DNA from: Mesorhizobium sp. Root102 | GTDB taxonomy: Bacteria; Pseudomonadota; Alphaproteobacteria; Rhizobiales; Rhizobiaceae | NCBI RefSeq assembly: GCF_001425625.1 | Contig: NZ_LMCP01000001.1 | Span: 63,430 to 127,429 of the forward strand | Direction: 5' to 3' | Length of the DNA stretch: 64,000 nt | In this document: positions 1 through 7,691 of the stretch, in pieces | Position numbering within the stretch: position 1 is the stretch's first letter | Layout of the letters: each line of letters begins with the position of its first letter | Made by a program: the position numbers and the translations under genes | The notes under the pieces: model-generated | What the model saw: only the letters and a program-made list of their open reading frames with translations | What the model was told of the DNA's origin: nothing | Databases searched by the model: none

Positions 1-1
1 C

Positions 2-1618
2 GTTGTCAGGGCGTTCGATGGCAGCCAGCCCCAGACATTCGAAGGCGTGATGGTCCTTGCCAGTGCCTATGTGGCGTCTGGCAATGCCAAGGCGGCGCGC
101 TCGGTGCTTTCGCCGTTCTGGCGCACCGCGATCCTGGAGGCCAAGGACGAGACGGCGCTGATCAAGGAGTTCGGTAACCTGATCCCGGCTGCCGACCACC
201 GTTTTCGCATGGAGCGCATGTTCTATGCCGACCGCGCCAATTCCGCCCTGCGCGTCGCCGGCCTTGCCGGCGCCCAGCAGCTCGCCGATGCCTGGGCGGC
301 GGCGGACAAAGGCAACAAGAACGCAGCCAAACTGCTGAAGGCAGTGCCGGCGGCACAACGTTCGGCCGGCTATTTCTTCGCGCAGGCCGAATATCTGCGC
401 AAGCACGAGGATTTTGCCGGCGCCGCAGCCATTGTGATGCAGGCACCGGCCGATCGTGACGCTCTGGTCGATCCGGATGCCTGGTGGGTCGAGCGCCGGG
501 TGCTGTCGCGCGAAATGGTCGACCAGGGCGACATGAAGACGGCTTACCGGATCGTCGCCACGCACGCCGCCGAAAGTGCCACCAATGCGGCGGATGCTGA
601 ATTCCATGCCGGCTGGTACGCGCTGCGTGGCCTGAGCGACCCCAAGCTTGCCGCAACGCATTTCGCGCGCATCGCCGACCTTGCCCAAGGGCCGATGACG
701 CTGTCGCGTGCCTATTACTGGCTCGGCCGTGCGGCGGAGGTCGGCGGTCCTGGCAACGCCAAAGACTATTTTGCGCGCGCAGCAGCCTACGGCACGACAT
801 TTTACGGCCAGCTTGCCGCCGAACGCGTCGGCCGGGAGGCGCTGAACATTGTCTATCCGCAGCCAAGTGCAGCCGACAGGCAGAGTTTTGCCGGCCGCGA
901 GGCCGTCAGCGCCATCAAGCGGCTGCAGGAAGCGGGCTACGACCGCTATGCCGAAACGCTCTATCGCGACCTTGCCGGGCAATTGACCAGCCCGGGCGAA
1001 CTGGCGCTGCTGGCTGTCCTTGCGGAAAAGCAGGGCAACCATTTCATGGCGCTGAAAGTCGGCAAGATCGCCGGCGCACGTGGCATCGATGTCGGCGCAC
1101 TGTCGCATCCGCTCGGCGTCATTCCCGATTCGGCTGACATTTCCGGCTCGGGCAAGGCGCTGGCCTATGCGATCGCCCGCCAGGAAAGCGAATTCAACAT
1201 CGGCGCCGTTTCCAGCGCCGGCGCGCGCGGGCTGCTGCAGCTGATGCCGGGAACCGCCAAGCAATTGGCGAAAAAGGCCGGATTGCAGTTTTCGCAGACA
1301 CGGCTGACCACCGACGCCGGGTACAATGCGACGCTTGGTTCGGCCTTCCTCGGCGAGCAGCTCGATCGCTTCAACGGCTCCTATGTGCTGACCTTCGCCG
1401 GCTACAATGCAGGCCCCAACCGTGCCAGCCAGTGGGTGGCCAGATATGGCGATCCGCGCGGCAAGGACATCGACGCGGTCGTCGACTGGATCGAGCGGAT
1501 TCCCTATACGGAAACAAGAAGTTACGTTCAGCGCGTAATGGAAAATTACGAGGTCTACAAGATGCGTATTTCCGGCAAATACGACATCGTTGGCGATCTG
1601 GTGAACGGGCGGAACTGA
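2..1618 (+). CDS. slt: Soluble lytic murein transglycosylase, 5' end outside window
   Basis: Periplasmic enzyme that cleaves the MurNAc-GlcNAc bond of peptidoglycan and leaves 1,6-anhydro ends. The frame is already open at the left edge, so the start lies upstream; 538 codons are visible. The first ~350 residues are Ala-rich helices typical of the superhelical U-domain of Slt70-type enzymes. The catalytic SLT domain follows: ARQESEF holds the catalytic Glu (nt 1184-1186), then GARGLLQLMPGTA and the YNAGPN motif, ending with the IPYTETRSYVQRV segment of this family. An inverted repeat lies directly downstream and may end the transcript. Family assignment is firm; substrate preference within the Slt family is not visible. 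Confidence 0.93.
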   Translation, partial: VVRAFDGSQPQTFEGVMVLASAYVASGNAKAARSVLSPFWRTAILEAKDETALIKEFGNLIPAADHRFRMERMFYADRANSALRVAGLAGAQQLADAWAAADKGNKNAAKLLKAVPAAQRSAGYFFAQAEYLRKHEDFAGAAAIVMQAPADRDALVDPDAWWVERRVLSREMVDQGDMKTAYRIVATHAAESATNAADAEFHAGWYALRGLSDPKLAATHFARIADLAQGPMTLSRAYYWLGRAAEVGGPGNAKDYFARAAAYGTTFYGQLAAERVGREALNIVYPQPSAADRQSFAGREAVSAIKRLQEAGYDRYAETLYRDLAGQLTSPGELALLAVLAEKQGNHFMALKVGKIAGARGIDVGALSHPLGVIPDSADISGSGKALAYAIARQESEFNIGAVSSAGARGLLQLMPGTAKQLAKKAGLQFSQTRLTTDAGYNATLGSAFLGEQLDRFNGSYVLTFAGYNAGPNRASQWVARYGDPRGKDIDAVVDWIERIPYTETRSYVQRVMENYEVYKMRISGKYDIVGDLVNGRN

Positions 1619-1627
1619 GGCTTTCTT

Positions 1628-1777
1628 TCCTTCTCCCCCTGTGGGAGAAGGTGGCCTCGCGAAGCGCGGTCGGATGAGGGGTGTTCCAGAAAACACCAAC
1701 ACCTCACTCCGCTGGAACACCCCTCATCCGGCTCGGTGCTGCGCGCCGATCCACCTTCCCTCACAAGGGGGGAAGGG
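1628..1777. repeat. Intergenic inverted repeat (rhizobial type)
   Basis: Two arms of about 60 nt face each other around a short AT-richer centre. The left arm runs from CCTTCTCCCCCTGTGGGAG to GGATGAGGGGTGTTCCA, and the right arm is its imperfect reverse complement. Such elements recur between genes in Mesorhizobium-like genomes; that is recalled knowledge, not tested here. It fills the gap between slt and the hydrolase and could act as a terminator. Confidence 0.75.
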
Positions 1778-1859
1778 AAGAGCGCCTTCCATTTGACCAT
1801 CCCTACCCTCGCCTGTAGCAGTCTTAGACGAGCCGGCAACGGCAAGGAATCGCGCCCAG

Positions 1860-2753
1860 ATGTCAAGTGACCAACTTTTCTCCGATTTCTTCTACACCGC
1901 ACCGGATGGGCTTGACCTTCATGCGCGCGTCTATGGCCAAGCAAACTCCGGCCGCTGGCCGGTCGTCTGCCTGCCGGGTCTGACCCGCAATGCCAGGGAT
2001 TTTCACGAGCTGGCGCTCTATCTGTCGACGCATGCGGCAAATCCGCGAAAGGTCATTGCCTTCGACTATCGCGGGCGCGGGCAATCCGCCTACGACCCCG
2101 ATATCAGTCACTACAATGTCGGTGTCGAGGCTGGCGACGTCCTTGCCGGGCTGGCGGCGCTGAACATCGAGGAAGCAGCCTTCATCGGCACGTCGCGCGG
2201 CGGGCTGATCATCCATGTGCTCGGCATGATGCGGCCGGCTGTCCTGAAAACCATTGTTTTCAATGACATCGGACCGGTGATCGAGGCGGCTGGGCTTGCC
2301 CATATCCAGTCTTATCTCGAGCGCGACCCGACACCGAAAACCCGCGTACAGGCGACTGCCGCCCAGCGCGGCGTACACGGCAAGGACTTCTCCGCCCTTG
2401 CCGGGGCGGATTGGGATCGGATGGTATGGGCTCTCTACCGCGAAACGGACGGCGGCCTGGTGCCGGATTTCGACCCGCACCTAGTCGATACCGTTGCCAG
2501 TCTCGATCTGACGCAGCCTTTGCCTGATCTATGGCCGCAATTCGAGGCGTTGGCCGCGATTCCTCTGCTCGCCATACGCGGCGCCAATTCGAGATTGCTG
2601 TCCATAGACACGCTACAGCAGATGAGAGAGCGCCATTCCATGATGGAAACGATCACCGTCGAGGGCCAGGGCCACGCCCCTTTCCTTGATACCGGCAGCC
2701 TGCCCAACCACATCGCGGCTTTTCTCGATCGGGCCGAGCGACAGTACATGTAA
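1860..2753 (+). CDS. Alpha/beta-fold hydrolase
   Basis: A 297-residue cytoplasmic alpha/beta hydrolase with no signal peptide. An oxyanion-type segment (VVCLPGLTRNARDF, near residue 40) and FDYRGRGQS precede the nucleophile elbow GTSRGG with Ser112. The C-terminal catalytic His is H272 in EGQGHAPF. These fit the family of esterases, lactonases and C-C hydrolases, but the substrate cannot be told. The ATG at 1860 is the first in frame with the conserved N-terminus; no strong ribosome binding site is visible. It stands alone between a repeat and a hairpin that separates it from the converging integrase gene. Confidence 0.85.
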   Translation: MSSDQLFSDFFYTAPDGLDLHARVYGQANSGRWPVVCLPGLTRNARDFHELALYLSTHAANPRKVIAFDYRGRGQSAYDPDISHYNVGVEAGDVLAGLAALNIEEAAFIGTSRGGLIIHVLGMMRPAVLKTIVFNDIGPVIEAAGLAHIQSYLERDPTPKTRVQATAAQRGVHGKDFSALAGADWDRMVWALYRETDGGLVPDFDPHLVDTVASLDLTQPLPDLWPQFEALAAIPLLAIRGANSRLLSIDTLQQMRERHSMMETITVEGQGHAPFLDTGSLPNHIAAFLDRAERQYM

Positions 2754-2760
2754 AAGTAAA

Positions 2761-2786
2761 CCCCAAGACCAATCAAGGTCCTGGGG
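2761..2786. terminator. Hairpin between converging genes
   Basis: CCCCAAGACC and GGTCCTGGGG pair with one mismatch around AATCAA. On the minus strand the hairpin is followed by a T-rich stretch, so it can end the integrase transcript. It also lies 7 nt after the hydrolase stop and may work both ways. Confidence 0.5.
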
Positions 2787-2817
2787 TCGTTACAACAGTA
2801 TTGGCTAACTCGCCAGC

Positions 2818-4005
2818 CTACTTGGCTTTTGAACTTTTCCGAGGCGCTTTCGGCGAGGCCGCGGCCGGTTCGCCCTTCTGTTTCCGTGCCGCCACCGGGG
2901 ACGAAGGCGTGGTCACGGGCGATAAAAACACGGACCCCTCCCCACTGTTTGCCGGCTGGTCGCGAGGTTTCTCCAGGACAACCACGCAGCCATCGAGATC
3001 GTTGGTGGCCAGATGCGCGTAACGCATGGTCATCGACAGCGTCTGGTGGCCGAGCCACATCTGCACGCGCCTGATATCGATGCCGCCCTGGACAAGACGC
3101 GAGGCGCAGGTGTGGCGCAATATGTGCGGCACCACCTGATCGTCGGCGCCAAGGCCGACTTCGGCCTTCGCGTCGTTCCAGATGGCACGGAACTGTGCCT
3201 GGCTGAGCTTGGTGAACGGTCCCTTGGGCCGACGGCCCTCTTGCGGAGGCAGCTTGATGACCTCCTTGACCCGCTCGGTCATGGGAATGGTGCGGCTGCG
3301 GCCGGATTTGGTGATCCAGAAACTGACACGATGCTCCTGGATATCATTCCAGATGAGCCCAAGCGCCTCACCGAGACGGCATCCGGTGTCGACCAGGAAG
3401 ACGGAAAGCCTGTAGGCGTCCTCGCTGCGGCTCTTGATGGCAGCGAACAGCCTGGCCTCTTCGTCCCTCTCGAGGAAACGAATCCGTCCCGCCCGCTCCT
3501 TCTGGCGGCGGAACTCGGGCAGGCTGTGGATATCTCCCATCTTATGAGCCTTGCGCAGCAGTTTGCTGAGGGCAGCCATCTTTCGATTGATGGTTGCGTT
3601 GCTGTTGCCGCGCTGGCGCAAGGTGCCGATAAGGTTGTCCAGGGTACTCTGGTCAAAGGCGCTGAACCGCTCCCCAAGGAGAAGCTCATCTATCTCGCCG
3701 ATGAAAGAGCTGACATTGTATTTATGCCGCCCATCATCCCACAATATATCCCGGTATGCTAAAAAAAGCTCTCCGACCCTGTACGACTTTACTTCTCTGA
3801 TCTTGTTGTAACTGTATCGTATCGTCGAATTTTGAGAAGAAAACATCGAAAAATGATCGGAGGGCTCACCCTCTTGAATCGCTTCGGTCGTCATCATTTG
3901 CCACACCCCCGAGTGGGATAGATCAGCCCTATCCGCTTGGAAGCGTCCTTTCAAGAGATTTGAATCACGCAGTTGTGATTTCATCCGCCCATCAGCGGAT
4001 CCCAC
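2818..4005 (-). CDS. Tyrosine-type site-specific integrase
   Basis: A 395-residue phage-type recombinase that cuts and rejoins DNA through a tyrosine nucleophile. Residues ~75-160 form a SAM-like core-binding domain and ~180-335 the catalytic domain. The full active-site set is visible: R210 (CRLGEALGL), K233 (TKSGRSR), H294 and R297 (HILRHTC), H320 (LGHQ) and Y329 (MRYAHL). The GTG at 4005 is preferred because GGAAGG lies 5 nt upstream; an ATG at 3984 is the alternative. A Lys/Ser/Ala-rich tail of ~45 residues follows the catalytic domain. The 5' part and upstream region (about 3700-3900) are AT-richer than the neighbours, suggesting transfer. No excisionase, transposase or cargo genes are adjacent. 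Confidence 0.92.
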   Translation of the reverse strand: MGSADGRMKSQLRDSNLLKGRFQADRADLSHSGVWQMMTTEAIQEGEPSDHFSMFSSQNSTIRYSYNKIREVKSYRVGELFLAYRDILWDDGRHKYNVSSFIGEIDELLLGERFSAFDQSTLDNLIGTLRQRGNSNATINRKMAALSKLLRKAHKMGDIHSLPEFRRQKERAGRIRFLERDEEARLFAAIKSRSEDAYRLSVFLVDTGCRLGEALGLIWNDIQEHRVSFWITKSGRSRTIPMTERVKEVIKLPPQEGRRPKGPFTKLSQAQFRAIWNDAKAEVGLGADDQVVPHILRHTCASRLVQGGIDIRRVQMWLGHQTLSMTMRYAHLATNDLDGCVVVLEKPRDQPANSGEGSVFLSPVTTPSSPVAARKQKGEPAAASPKAPRKSSKAK

Positions 4006-4079
4006 GAAACCTTCCCACGGACCCTATTCAGCTACCGTTACCCCCTGTTCCTTCTGTTTTCCTTGACCCAGTCACGAAA

Positions 4080-4112
4080 CAAAAACAGCCCGGGCGTTTG
4101 TGCGCCCGGGCT
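4080..4112 (-). terminator. Intrinsic terminator of the first porin gene
   Basis: A perfect 10-bp GC stem (4087-4096 with 4103-4112) and a 6-nt loop, followed on the minus strand by a run of Ts. It lies 26 nt past the porin stop codon. Confidence 0.9.
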
Positions 4113-4138
4113 GGATTTCACCTGTGTAGAACCAGCCC

Positions 4139-5266
4139 TTAGAACGAGCGCTGGAAGCGAAGCATGCCGCCGATGTTGCTGTCATCGTCTGCATTGGTCC
4201 AGTTGGATGCCGGGAAGCTGCCCGCATTGACGTAGTCGACTTCGGCTGTGACCGTGAAGCCGGGAACGACGTCATAGGCGATGTTCGCCGCGATGCCGAG
4301 GTTCTCGTCTTCGTCATACGATATCTGAGTGTTGAACGAGGTCTTCTCGTTGAACTTGTAGGTGCCACCGCCCCACACTGCCCAGTTGCCGCCCCACTGC
4401 TTGTAGAAGCCGCGACCGCCAGCCGGGATGGCCCAGGTCGGGTCGGAGAGGTTGTCATCCGAGCCGTAACCGCCGATGATAAACAGCGAGATCTGGTCGT
4501 TGACGTTGACATCCAAACGAACCTTGCCGGCGACTTCTTCGTAGTTGCTGTCATAAGCGACAACACCCGAAATGCCGCCCCAGCCCTGCGTCCACTTGAC
4601 GCCGCCGACGACGTGCGGAACGTAGCTGTCGATGGTGCCCTTCGTGCCCGAGCCTTCTTCGAGAGAGACCACGGCCGAGAAGCCGTTGCCGGCGTCGAAG
4701 TAGTACTGGACGACGTTGGTGTCGAAATCGCCGTAGGGAACGAGCGTATCGTTGATGACGTTGCCGGCGTAGCCGATGAACGTATTGAAGGCCGATTCGT
4801 CTTTACCGACGCGCAGGCCACCAAGCTGGATCCAGGCGAAGTTGAGCGAAACACCCTTGTTGAACGCATTGTTCGGACCAACCACATCACCATCGTCGGT
4901 GGTGGAGCCGCCGTAGGCCTGACGGTTGCCGAAGTTGAAGCGGGTCTCGGTGTAGGTCTTCAAGGTGCCGAGTTCGGTTTCCTGGCCGGTCCAGGTCTTC
5001 AGCGCGAAGCGGGCGTTCTTGAAGTAGGTGCTCTGGCTTTCGCCGTCTTCATGGTCGAAGGACTTCGCACCGTCGAACGAGCCGACGTCGCCGACGCCGA
5101 TGTCGTAGCGGACATAGCCGCCGATGCGCAGGCAGGTTTCGGTGCCCGGGATGTAGAAGTAGCCAGCGCCGTAGACGTCGCAAATCTTGACGTATTCAGC
5201 GGGTTCCGCACCGGAAACTGCGATCAGTGCCGCAGCGGAGCCGAGGAGAAGGCTCTTGATGTTCAT
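4139..5266 (-). CDS. Omp2b-type outer membrane porin (copy 1)
   Basis: A 375-residue outer membrane beta-barrel, the general diffusion porin family of Brucella Omp2a/Omp2b and rhizobial RopA types. The N-terminus MNIKSLLLGSAAALIA is a signal peptide. The mature start keeps the conserved CDVYGAGYFYIPGTETCLRI and GGYVRYDIG segments, and the protein ends in the family signature LRFQRSF with the terminal Phe used for barrel assembly. The segment between signal peptide and barrel is short: VSGAEPAEYVKICD, without the Ala-rich cleavage motif of copy 2. The gene has its own terminator. Its ribosome binding site and first ~65 coding bases are identical to copy 2, which faces away from it 1.1 kb distant. 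Confidence 0.95.
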   Translation of the reverse strand: MNIKSLLLGSAAALIAVSGAEPAEYVKICDVYGAGYFYIPGTETCLRIGGYVRYDIGVGDVGSFDGAKSFDHEDGESQSTYFKNARFALKTWTGQETELGTLKTYTETRFNFGNRQAYGGSTTDDGDVVGPNNAFNKGVSLNFAWIQLGGLRVGKDESAFNTFIGYAGNVINDTLVPYGDFDTNVVQYYFDAGNGFSAVVSLEEGSGTKGTIDSYVPHVVGGVKWTQGWGGISGVVAYDSNYEEVAGKVRLDVNVNDQISLFIIGGYGSDDNLSDPTWAIPAGGRGFYKQWGGNWAVWGGGTYKFNEKTSFNTQISYDEDENLGIAANIAYDVVPGFTVTAEVDYVNAGSFPASNWTNADDDSNIGGMLRFQRSF

Positions 5267-5268
5267 TT

Positions 5269-5285
5269 TCTGACCTCCAGTCAGA
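5269..5285 (-). promoter_or_regulatory. Hairpin carrying the porin 1 ribosome binding site
   Basis: On the minus strand TCTGAC-TGGAG-GTCAGA forms a 6-bp stem whose loop and closing pair hold the GGAGG Shine-Dalgarno, ending 2 nt before the ATG. The same element precedes porin copy 2. Confidence 0.5.
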
Positions 5286-5389
5286 ATCGAACGAAACGGT
5301 AGAAGCTACGGCCCGTGCTTTCACGATAACGGATTGTTATTGCTGCGTTATATCGAAAAAATGTGAGATTTGATGCGGGCGCGCGGCCG

Positions 5390-5623
5390 TCACCACAGCC
5401 GTTTGTCGGCGAAAGCGTGCCCAGAGCCGGATTTGAGATAACGCTCGAATGAAGCCGCTTTGGCCTGGCTCGAGAAGGCCATGTAGGTCACGATTCGCCA
5501 TGGCAGGAACTTGGACGTATGGCTGGATTTTCCGGCATTGTGCCCGGCAAGCCGCCGTCTCAGGTCCGACGTTATGCCGACGTACCGCTCGCCTTCCGCA
5601 GCCTCGCTCTCCAGAAGATACAC
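5390..5623 (-). CDS. GIY-YIG nuclease-domain protein, possibly broken at its 5' end
   Basis: A 77-residue single-domain GIY-YIG protein of the small UvrC-like family. VYLLES and RYVGITSD form the GIY-YIG strands, RRRLAGHNAG supplies the catalytic Arg, and SFERYLKSGSG holds the metal-binding Glu. The only start is the GTG at 5623, immediately after an in-frame TAG. The residues encoded just before that stop (GGFVW) look like the normal beginning of the domain, where relatives usually read through with an aromatic residue. Either a nonsense mutation has trimmed the gene or translation restarts at GTG. No clear ribosome binding site is visible. The role of this family is unknown. Confidence 0.6.
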   Translation of the reverse strand: MYLLESEAAEGERYVGITSDLRRRLAGHNAGKSSHTSKFLPWRIVTYMAFSSQAKAASFERYLKSGSGHAFADKRLW

Positions 5624-5721
5624 CTACCACACGAAACCGCCCTCCCTCGCCAAACGAAGGGTATCCTGGCTCTTGGCAGGAGGACAGCCAACCTGTTTTG
5701 CAAGGATTCTGAGGTACTTGC

Positions 5722-5809
5722 GCCCTCCTTCGCCGAGGCCTCGGAGGGCATCCTGCTTCGAGTAGAGGTCTGGGCTTGTCCTGCGAAGCTCGAAGAGCGA
5801 AGCAGGATG
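5722..5809. repeat. Double inverted repeat abutting the tRNA-Ser 3' end
   Basis: Two nested palindromes lie side by side. GCCCTCC (5722-5728) pairs with GGAGGGC (5743-5749), with GAGGCCTC inside. CATCCTGCTTCG (5749-5760) pairs perfectly with CGAAGCAGGATG (5798-5809). The last arm overlaps the CCA end of the tRNA gene. It resembles rhizobial interspersed repeats. Confidence 0.65.
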
Positions 5810-5898
5810 GCGGAGAGGATGGGATTCGAACCCACGAGAAGCTTTTGACCTCTACTCCCTTAGCAGGGGAGCGCCTTCGACCACTCGGCCACCTCTCC
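5808..5898 (-). tRNA. tRNA-Ser (anticodon GCT)
   Basis: A class II tRNA with a long variable arm, 91 nt including an encoded CCA. The acceptor stem GGAGAGG pairs with CCTCTCC, followed by discriminator G and CCA. The T-loop reads GTTCGAATC. The anticodon stem CTCCC/GGGAG frames the loop CTGCTAA, so the anticodon is GCT and the tRNA reads AGC and AGU codons. Confidence 0.97.
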
Positions 5899-5899
5899 G

Positions 5900-6351
5900 T
5901 TGCGCCGCTGGATAAAGAAAAGCGCCGACACAATCAACAAGCCCCCAGCCATTATCTCGGAAAAGAAGCCATTATATGGAAAAATAACAACGCACCGAAG
6001 CACCGCTTTCCACGGATGCGGCGGTTCTGCGGCGGTTTCCTGGCTGGCGACTCGGGGTCTGGCCTTGATTCCGTCAGCCGATCGCCGGATTCGGCCGCAA
6101 ACAAGGGGTTGCGGAGGGGCAGATGGTTAACGAGAGCTTTCTGAGTGAGGCCAAATCGTGTCATTTGTGCAACAACGCCAAGGGATAGCAGCCGAACAGC
6201 CCTTTCGCCGGTACGATCGTGGTTGAACGCCGCCGGCTCATGGGTAATGTCGATTTCGAAGGAGCGGCGCGGTGCGCATCTTTTTCGGTAGTGGGGATGG
6301 GGCAGGGAACGCTGTCCTTCAGCAAAGAATACCCAGACCCGTTTTTTAACT
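5900..6351. other. Intergenic region upstream of porin copy 2
   Basis: About 450 nt between tRNA-Ser and the second porin leader. No ORF with coding character, tRNA or clear hairpin was found. Its 5' part (5920-6000) is AT-richer than the rest. It must hold the porin promoter, but I cannot place -35 and -10 boxes with confidence. Confidence 0.5.
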
Positions 6352-6368
6352 TTTGACTGGAGGTCAGA
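6352..6368 (+). promoter_or_regulatory. Hairpin carrying the porin 2 ribosome binding site
   Basis: TTTGAC-TGGAG-GTCAGA folds like the copy 1 element, with one G-U pair, and again presents GGAGG in and next to the loop just before the ATG at 6371. Confidence 0.45.
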
Positions 6369-6370
6369 AA

Positions 6371-7531
6371 ATGAACATCAAGAGCCTTCTCCTCGGCTCC
6401 GCTGCGGCACTGATCGCAGTTTCCGGTGCGCGCGCCGCCGACGCCGTCGTCGTCAAGATTTGCGACGTCTACGGCGCTGGCTACTTCTACATCCCGGGCA
6501 CCGAAACCTGCCTGCGCATCGGCGGCTATGTCCGTTATGACATCGGCGCCGGCGACGTCGGCTCGTTCGATGGCGCTCGCTCCAACGACGTGCAGGACGG
6601 CAAGAACCAGGGAACCTGGGCCAAGAACACCCGCTTCACGCTGAAGACCTGGACCGGCCAGGAAACCGAACTCGGCACCTTGAAGACCTACACGGAGACC
6701 CGCTTCAATTTCGGCAACAGCAATGCCGATCCCGACTTTGGTTCGAACGATGCGCACAACAAGGACGTATCGCTGAACTTCGCCTGGATCCAGCTCGGTG
6801 GTCTGCGCGTCGGTAAGGACGAATCGGCCTTCGATACGTTCATCGGCTATGCCGGCAACGTCATCCAGGATACGCTGGTTCCTTACGGCGATTTCGACAC
6901 CAACGTCGTCCAGTACTATTTCGACGCCGGCAATGGCTTCTCAGCCGTGCTCTCGCTCGAAGAAGGCTCGGGCGCTGGCTCCGTCGACGATCTCGGCAAC
7001 GGCAGGTATGGCGTTGGCACGATCGACAGCTATGTCCCGCATGTTGTCGGCGGCGTAAAGTGGACGCAAGGCTGGGGCGCGATCACTGGTGTCGTTGCCT
7101 ACGACAGCAACTACGAAGAAGTCGCTGGCAAGGTTCGCTTGGATGTGAATGTTTCCAACGAGCTGTCGTTGTTCTTGATGGGTGGCTACGGCACGGATGA
7201 CAACCTCACCGACCCGACCTACGATCAGCCTGCGGGCGGTCGTGGCTTCTACAAGCAGTGGGGCGGCAACTGGGCAGTGTGGGGCGGTGGCACCTACAAG
7301 TTCAACGAGAAGACCTCGTTCAACCTTCAAGCGTCTGCTGACGACTGGAAGAACGTCGGCGTTGCAGCGAACGTCGCTTACGACATCGTCCCCGGCTTCA
7401 CAGTCACGGCCGAAGTTGACTATCTTCATGCCGGCAAGTTCGGCGACGGCAGCACGGATAACGTCTCCTGGACCCCGGCCGACAAGAAGAACAGCGTCGG
7501 CGGCCTCCTCCGCTTCCAGCGCTCGTTCTAA
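6371..7531 (+). CDS. Omp2b-type outer membrane porin (copy 2)
   Basis: A 386-residue paralogue of copy 1 in the opposite orientation. The ATG at 6371 follows GGAGG and matches the copy 1 N-terminus exactly. The signal peptide should be cut after GARA (ARA-AD), but the acidic EPAEYV segment of copy 1 is missing, so ADAVVV runs straight into KICDVYGAGYF. Strands and loops are otherwise collinear with copy 1, with changes concentrated in presumed surface loops (for example DPDFGSNDAHN and the GAGSVDDLGNGRYG insertion). It ends in LRFQRSF and is followed by an intrinsic terminator. It is probably a general diffusion porin. Two near-identical copies close together can recombine. Confidence 0.95.
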   Translation: MNIKSLLLGSAAALIAVSGARAADAVVVKICDVYGAGYFYIPGTETCLRIGGYVRYDIGAGDVGSFDGARSNDVQDGKNQGTWAKNTRFTLKTWTGQETELGTLKTYTETRFNFGNSNADPDFGSNDAHNKDVSLNFAWIQLGGLRVGKDESAFDTFIGYAGNVIQDTLVPYGDFDTNVVQYYFDAGNGFSAVLSLEEGSGAGSVDDLGNGRYGVGTIDSYVPHVVGGVKWTQGWGAITGVVAYDSNYEEVAGKVRLDVNVSNELSLFLMGGYGTDDNLTDPTYDQPAGGRGFYKQWGGNWAVWGGGTYKFNEKTSFNLQASADDWKNVGVAANVAYDIVPGFTVTAEVDYLHAGKFGDGSTDNVSWTPADKKNSVGGLLRFQRSF

Positions 7532-7560
7532 TACATTTCGACTTGTCGAAAACGAAAACT

Positions 7561-7584
7561 CGGCGGGCAACCGCCGGGTTTTTT
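7561..7584 (+). terminator. Intrinsic terminator of porin copy 2
   Basis: CGGCGG and CCGCCG pair around GCAA, followed by GGTTTTTT, 30 nt after the porin stop codon. Confidence 0.9.
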
Positions 7585-7691
7585 GCGTCGTAGCGCCCTT
7601 TCGTCTTGCAAAGCGTCGCGTGCTCAGGGGTCGCCTGGATCGCTGGAACAAGCGACGCTGGGTGAACTCACGATGACTCTGGATTTCCGGA

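Noticed and set aside
2760..5898. Integrative element between the integrase and tRNA-Ser
   Set aside because: An attachment repeat equal to the tRNA 3' end was sought near the integrase and was not found; the porin and GIY-YIG genes between them are not cargo-like.
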